In this document: positions 60,418 through 64,000 of the stretch, piece by piece | How the letters are laid out: every line of letters begins with the position of its first letter | Numbering within the stretch: position 1 is the first letter of the stretch | DNA from: DASQUK01 sp963717085 | GTDB lineage: Bacteria > Actinomycetota > Acidimicrobiia > Acidimicrobiales > VFJN01 | Direction of reading: 5' to 3' | Assembly: GCA_963717085.1 (NCBI GenBank) | Contig: CAVQVM010000024.1 | Span: forward strand, 62,001-126,000 | Length of the DNA stretch: 64,000 nucleotides | Made by a program: the position numbers and the translations under genes | The notes under the pieces: generated by a model | The model's database searches: none | The model's input: only the letters and a program-made list of their open reading frames with translations | Told to the model about the DNA's origin: nothing

Positions 60418-62484
60418 ATGATCCTGTCGGACCGCACCATTCGCGCGGAGCTCGATGCCGGCCGCATCGTCATCGATCCGCTGGACGACCAGTGCATCCA
60501 GCCGTCGTCGGTCGATCTACGCCTCGACCGGTTGTTCCGGGTGTTCCTCAACCACACGATGCCGGTCATCGACGTCAAGGAGGACCTCGAGGATCTCACC
60601 CGCCTGGTCGAGATCGGCGAAGGCGAGGCGTTCATTCTCCACCCGGGCGAGTTCGTGCTCGGCTCGACATACGAGAGGGTGACACTGCCCGACGACCTGG
60701 TCGGGCGCATCGAGGGCAAGTCGAGTCTGGGCAGGCTCGGGCTGCTCATCCATTCGAGCCTCCCCGGGTCGGAGCCGGTATGGGTGCTGGAGGACGGGGT
60801 GCTCGTGGCCCGTCCGATCGAAGATGTCGTCCGCAAGCGCCAGCAGGCAAAGGTGGCCGCGTTCGATCCCGACAGCTTCGCCGTCGGGTACCACGACATC
60901 ACCGGCTGGTACGAGGGCCCACCGGACCGCATCTACGAGATCGGGCTTGCGTCTGGCCGTCGAATCCGGGTCACCGCTGGCCACAACCTCTTCACGCTCG
61001 ATCGGCAGGGGAACCTCACGAAGGTGCGGACCCGCTCCCTGAGGCCAGGCGTTCGAGTTGCGGTGCCGAGGATCGTTCCGGATCCGGCGCCCAACCCGAG
61101 CATCGGGCCACCGTCGTCGGCGGAGATCGTCGTCACCGACATGGTGCCCGATCCGGCGCCGACCCAGCTGACGGTCGCCGGTCCCACTGTCGCCGCAGCC
61201 CACGCCGATGGCGGCGAGGAGTTGGCCGCGCTCTTGCTATCCGCTGGATATCAGGCCGTGGGTTACTACCGCCGTCGCGGGGTCCTGCCCTACGCGATCG
61301 CCCAACGAGTACCCGGCCTCTTGGCCGCGCTCGATCGGTCCGACCTCATCCGCTGGCGAGGTGGCCGCAACGCGATACCAGCCCGGATCACGGTGGACAC
61401 CGAGCGGGCCTGGCTTCTCGGCCTGTACGTCGCCGAGGGCTATCGACGGGGACACCATGTGGTTCTCTCCAACACGGATCAGAGGATCCTCGATCGGGCC
61501 GCCGCCGCGCTGAGCGCGCTGGGCCTCACCTTCCATCGCGGGCCCGGGGCGCTGACCTGCGGGTCGTCGATCCTGTCCGCATTGCTCGCGTGGGTAGGCG
61601 CGGGTGGCAAGGCATCGACGAAGCGGGTGCCACCACTGGTCTTCGGGTGGCCGCAGCCTTTGATCGAGGCCTTCATTTCCGGTGTCGTCGACGGGGACGG
61701 ATCGGTCGATGGTGGGCGTACGTCCGTGTGGACGACCTCGGAGGGCCTGGTCGGAGACCTGCTCGTCCTGTTCGCCCGCCTGGGACGCCGTGCCGGCAGT
61801 TGCCGCCGTCCGGGACGCGCCAATGCACTGCCGTTGTGGCAGGTCTACGCCCCCGATGGCGAGCACAAGCTGCTCACGTCGGTGCCGCTGCCTGACCAGC
61901 TCCTCGTCGGACTCCGACGTGAGACCGGACTGAGCCAAGCCGATATCGCCAGGCGCGCTGGCTATCGGGATGCGACCGATCTCAACAACATCGAGCGCCG
62001 CCGCGGGCGGGACGCAGTTCGACGAAGAACGTTGCGTCGTGTCTACGAGGGGATCGCCAGCGCGGAGCCCGCTGCGCGAGCACTCCCGCAGCTGCGCCGG
62101 CTGGTCGAGGGTGATCTGCTGTGGGACGAGGTGGTCGAGGTTCGCGACACCGGCATCGTGGAGCAGATCTTCGATCTCGAGGTGCGGCCCGGTGGGCGGA
62201 AGATCGAGAACTTCCTGGCTGGCTCGGGCGGGGTGTTCGTCTCGAATACCGCGGGCTTCATCGACGCGGGATTCTCCGGGTATCTCACGCTGGAGCTGTC
62301 CAACGTCGCCAACTTGCCGATCACGCTGTACCCGGGCATGAAGATCGGCCAGGTGAGCTTCCTGCGCATGACGACGCCGGCCGACGCGCCCTACGGGTCG
62401 GCGCGGGTGGGGTCGAAGTACCAGGGCCAGCGGGGCCCGACGCCGAGCCGCTATTGGGAGAACTTTCGGGACGAGGAACGCTGA
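60418..62484 (+). CDS. dcd: dCTP deaminase (probably bifunctional dCTP deaminase/dUTPase) with intein
   Basis: Converts dCTP to dUTP (or directly to dUMP in the mycobacterial type). The 688-aa precursor should give a 191-aa enzyme after removal of a 497-aa intein (residues 114-610). The exteins show ILSDRTIRAELDAGRI, QPSSVDLRLD, EFVLGSTYERVTLP and IEGKSSLGRLGLLIHS before the insertion, then TAGFIDAGFSGYLTLELSN and GQRGPTPSRYWENF after it. The joined sequence closely follows M. tuberculosis Dcd, which is bifunctional. The insertion interrupts the active-site region. Confidence 0.97.
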   Translation: MILSDRTIRAELDAGRIVIDPLDDQCIQPSSVDLRLDRLFRVFLNHTMPVIDVKEDLEDLTRLVEIGEGEAFILHPGEFVLGSTYERVTLPDDLVGRIEGKSSLGRLGLLIHSSLPGSEPVWVLEDGVLVARPIEDVVRKRQQAKVAAFDPDSFAVGYHDITGWYEGPPDRIYEIGLASGRRIRVTAGHNLFTLDRQGNLTKVRTRSLRPGVRVAVPRIVPDPAPNPSIGPPSSAEIVVTDMVPDPAPTQLTVAGPTVAAAHADGGEELAALLLSAGYQAVGYYRRRGVLPYAIAQRVPGLLAALDRSDLIRWRGGRNAIPARITVDTERAWLLGLYVAEGYRRGHHVVLSNTDQRILDRAAAALSALGLTFHRGPGALTCGSSILSALLAWVGAGGKASTKRVPPLVFGWPQPLIEAFISGVVDGDGSVDGGRTSVWTTSEGLVGDLLVLFARLGRRAGSCRRPGRANALPLWQVYAPDGEHKLLTSVPLPDQLLVGLRRETGLSQADIARRAGYRDATDLNNIERRRGRDAVRRRTLRRVYEGIASAEPAARALPQLRRLVEGDLLWDEVVEVRDTGIVEQIFDLEVRPGGRKIENFLAGSGGVFVSNTAGFIDAGFSGYLTLELSNVANLPITLYPGMKIGQVSFLRMTTPADAPYGSARVGSKYQGQRGPTPSRYWENFRDEER
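60757..62247 (+). mobile_element. Intein in dcd with LAGLIDADG endonuclease and an extra helix-turn-helix
   Basis: 497 aa between IHS and TAGF. It begins with Ser (SLPGSEPVWVLEDG), not Cys; block B is RVTAGHNLFTLD; the C-terminus is GVFVSN before Thr+1, without the usual penultimate His. Endonuclease blocks WLLGLYVAEG and ISGVVDGDGSVDG keep acidic residues. Between the second and the C-terminal splicing block lies LSQADIARRAGYRDATDLNN, an XRE-like helix-turn-helix that may help bind the homing site. Confidence 0.94.
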
Positions 62485-62493
62485 CGCGCCGGG

Positions 62494-62898
62494 CTAGCCC
62501 TCCGGTAGGTCGATGCCAATCGTCTCCGTGGCGAGCTCGTGGACCTCGGGAGGGACGTTGGGGTCGGCGGCAGGATCCTGGAGCGTCAGCATCACGGTCG
62601 CCGACGGGTCCTCGTCGATGCCGTCGTCGTCCCGGTACCACGGGCGCACCAGGGCCACGACGTCGCGCAACTGTGCCGCGTTGCCCGGGGCCAGTTCGCC
62701 CAGGTCGCAGACGACGGTGGTCGGCAGGCCGCCGAGCAGTGCCGGCGGACGGGAGGGATCCGGCGGCAGTTGTACTTCGCCGCTGCCGCCCGGGGCCGGC
62801 CAGCCCGGCGTGGAGCACCCCTCCGCGAGCAGGTCGATCTCGTCGCCGTTGCGTGCCTGGTCGAGCAGCTCGACGTCGGAGAGCGCGGTGGCTGGCAT
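62494..62898 (-). CDS. Acidic hypothetical protein
   Basis: A 134-aa acidic protein with no membrane segment and no family I recognise: LSDVELLDQARNGDEIDLLAEG near the start, TTVVCDLGELAPGNAAQLRDVVALV in the middle, and VMLTLQDPA. The codon pattern looks like a real gene, but the ribosome site is weak (CCCTCCCGCC before the ATG). It converges with dcd and lies about 100 bp downstream of the Fe-S protein gene on the same strand. Confidence 0.55.
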   Translation of the reverse strand: MPATALSDVELLDQARNGDEIDLLAEGCSTPGWPAPGGSGEVQLPPDPSRPPALLGGLPTTVVCDLGELAPGNAAQLRDVVALVRPWYRDDDGIDEDPSATVMLTLQDPAADPNVPPEVHELATETIGIDLPEG

Positions 62899-63001
62899 GG
62901 CGGGAGGGACGGGTGCTGGCGCGAGCGCTCCGGGCCTGGGCCGCGGGGTCGATCGTCGACCCCGGCGCCCGCGTGGCTCGGCTGGCCCGCGGAACCGACC
63001 C

Positions 63002-64000
63002 TCAGTCTCCCAGCGGTTCGAGCCGGTGGGCGTCGCGCGCCTCGAGCGCCTCGAGCAGGTGCATCGAGATGTCCGCCACCCGCACCTCGTCCTCCTCCTT
63101 GCCCGCAGCCTTCGTGCCGTCGTCGATCATGATGTAGCAGAACGGGCATGCCACGGCGATGCGGCTCGCGCCGGTGGCGATGAGCTCCTGGCTGCGCTCG
63201 TCGTTGACCTTCTTGCCGATCGTCTCCTCCATCCACATCCGGGCACCGCCCGCACCGCAGCACATGCCCCTGGTTCCGTTGCGGCCCGCCTCCACGATCT
63301 CGACGCCCGCCAGGCTGCCGATGACCCGGCGCGGCGCCAGGTACACGTCGTTGTGGCGCCCGAGATAGCAGGAGTCGTGGTAGACGATGCGCTCGTCGAG
63401 GCGGGCGTCGCTCAGGTCCAGCCGCCCCTCGGCGATGAGCCACTCGAGCAGCTGGCTGTGGTGGACGACCTCGTAATTGCCGCCCAGCTGCGGGTACTCG
63501 TTCGCCAACGTGTTGAAGCAGTGGGGGCATTGCGTGACGATCTTGTGGACCCCCATGCCGTTGAGTGCCTCGACGTTCTGCATGGCGAGCATCTGGAAGA
63601 TGTACTCGTTGCCGGATCGCCGGGCGGGATCGCCGGTGCAGTTCTCCGACGGCCCGAGGATGGCGAAGTCGAGGCCGGCCCGCTGCATGAGCTTGGCCAT
63701 GGCCACCGTCACCTTCTGGTTCTTGTCGTCGAAGCTGCCGGCGCAGCCGACCCAGTACAGGTACTCGTGGTCGAAGGGGTCGCCGGGCGAGACGATGGCG
63801 ACGCCCTCGACCTTGGAGGTCCAGGCGCCGCGATCGGCCTGCGCCATCCCCCAGGGATTCGCCGAGTTCTCCATGGACCGGTAGGCGGTGCCCAACTCGG
63901 TGGGGAAGTTCGACTCCATGAGCGACAGGTAGCGCCGCATGTCGAGGATCTTGTCGAGGATCTCGATGTTGACCGGGCAGATCTCGTCGCACGCCTTGCA
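63002..64000 (-). CDS. Heterodisulfide-reductase-like (Fe-S)-binding protein, 5' end beyond the window
   Basis: The gene runs off the right edge. The visible part begins in CKACDEICPVNIEIL, a [4Fe-4S] ferredoxin motif, then has two CCG domains: CAGSFDD, CTGDPARR, CPHCFNTL in the first and CYLGRHN, CCGAGGARMW, CPFCYIMI in the second. This is the layout of HdrD/GlpC-type subunits and of actinobacterial Fe-S oxidoreductases such as Rv0338c, which pass electrons from a membrane donor. The partner subunit is not in view. Confidence 0.88.
   Translation of the reverse strand, partial: CKACDEICPVNIEILDKILDMRRYLSLMESNFPTELGTAYRSMENSANPWGMAQADRGAWTSKVEGVAIVSPGDPFDHEYLYWVGCAGSFDDKNQKVTVAMAKLMQRAGLDFAILGPSENCTGDPARRSGNEYIFQMLAMQNVEALNGMGVHKIVTQCPHCFNTLANEYPQLGGNYEVVHHSQLLEWLIAEGRLDLSDARLDERIVYHDSCYLGRHNDVYLAPRRVIGSLAGVEIVEAGRNGTRGMCCGAGGARMWMEETIGKKVNDERSQELIATGASRIAVACPFCYIMIDDGTKAAGKEEDEVRVADISMHLLEALEARDAHRLEPLGD

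Overview
This window is the replication-origin region of a high-GC (about 70%) actinomycetote chromosome. The gene order matches the mycobacterial origin (rpmH-rnpA-yidD-yidC-jag-rsmG-parA-parB on one side, dnaA-dnaN-recF-dciA-gyrB-gyrA on the other), followed by trxA-trxB, a sigma/anti-sigma pair, cca, then ino1-padR-DUF5318-ponA-rpsF-ssb-rpsR-rplI-dnaB, as around Rv0046c-Rv0058. Stand-alone degV and HDAC-like genes, a separate kinase in place of MviN, a long S18 tail and three inteins suggest a deep-branching actinobacterium, perhaps Acidimicrobiia; that placement is inference.

Layout. 1-9.8 kb, leftward: a TadE-like/VanY-like fusion, gyrA, gyrB, a DUF721/DciA helicase-loader homologue, recF, dnaN, dnaA. 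DnaA-box-like sites flank dnaA on both sides, and transcription direction switches at about 9.8-10.1 kb. 10.1-15.9 kb, rightward: ribosomal L34, RNase P protein, the YidD/YidC/Jag membrane-insertion group, RsmG, four parS-like sites and parAB. 16-24.4 kb, leftward: thioredoxin system, a sigma/anti-sigma pair, a membrane Ser/Thr kinase, a DegV protein, a DUF6049-type envelope protein and a GNAT enzyme. 25-35 kb: deacetylase-like protein, cca, a methyltransferase, a GAF-SpoIIE phosphatase, a ferritin-like protein, a second sigma/anti-sigma pair, ino1 and a PadR regulator.

35-46.4 kb, rightward: DUF5318, penicillin-binding protein ponA, panB, a DUF192 lipoprotein, the rpsF-ssb-rpsR-rplI operon and dnaB carrying two inteins. 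46.4-54 kb: a quinone-oxidoreductase-like gene behind a SoxR-box-like promoter, a second transpeptidase, a deacylase-RimK-RimB-like trio (the protease gene is frameshifted) and murA. 54-58.6 kb: an XRE regulator divergent from a SnoaL-like gene, a metallo-beta-lactamase/Rieske fusion and a lipoprotein sugar dehydrogenase. 58.6-60.3 kb is a decayed, gene-poor accessory strip between a truncated FG-GAP fragment and tRNA-Gly(CCC); it carries copies of the tRNA 3' half, as expected of an old integration. 60.4-64 kb: dcd with a large intein, a hypothetical gene, and a heterodisulfide-reductase-like Fe-S protein that runs off the right edge.

The genes cover initiation (DnaA, DciA, DnaB, SSB, DnaN), topology (gyrase), segregation (ParABS), wall synthesis (PonA, a PBP, MurA, kinase) and ribosome maturation (S6, S18, L9, L34, RimK). 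The least expected signals are the three inteins, a recurring TANNNT hexamer 6-9 nt before start codons (leaderless transcription), the SoxR-like promoter with a 19-bp spacer, and the tRNA-Gly att-like duplications. No rRNA, CRISPR array or intact prophage is present.
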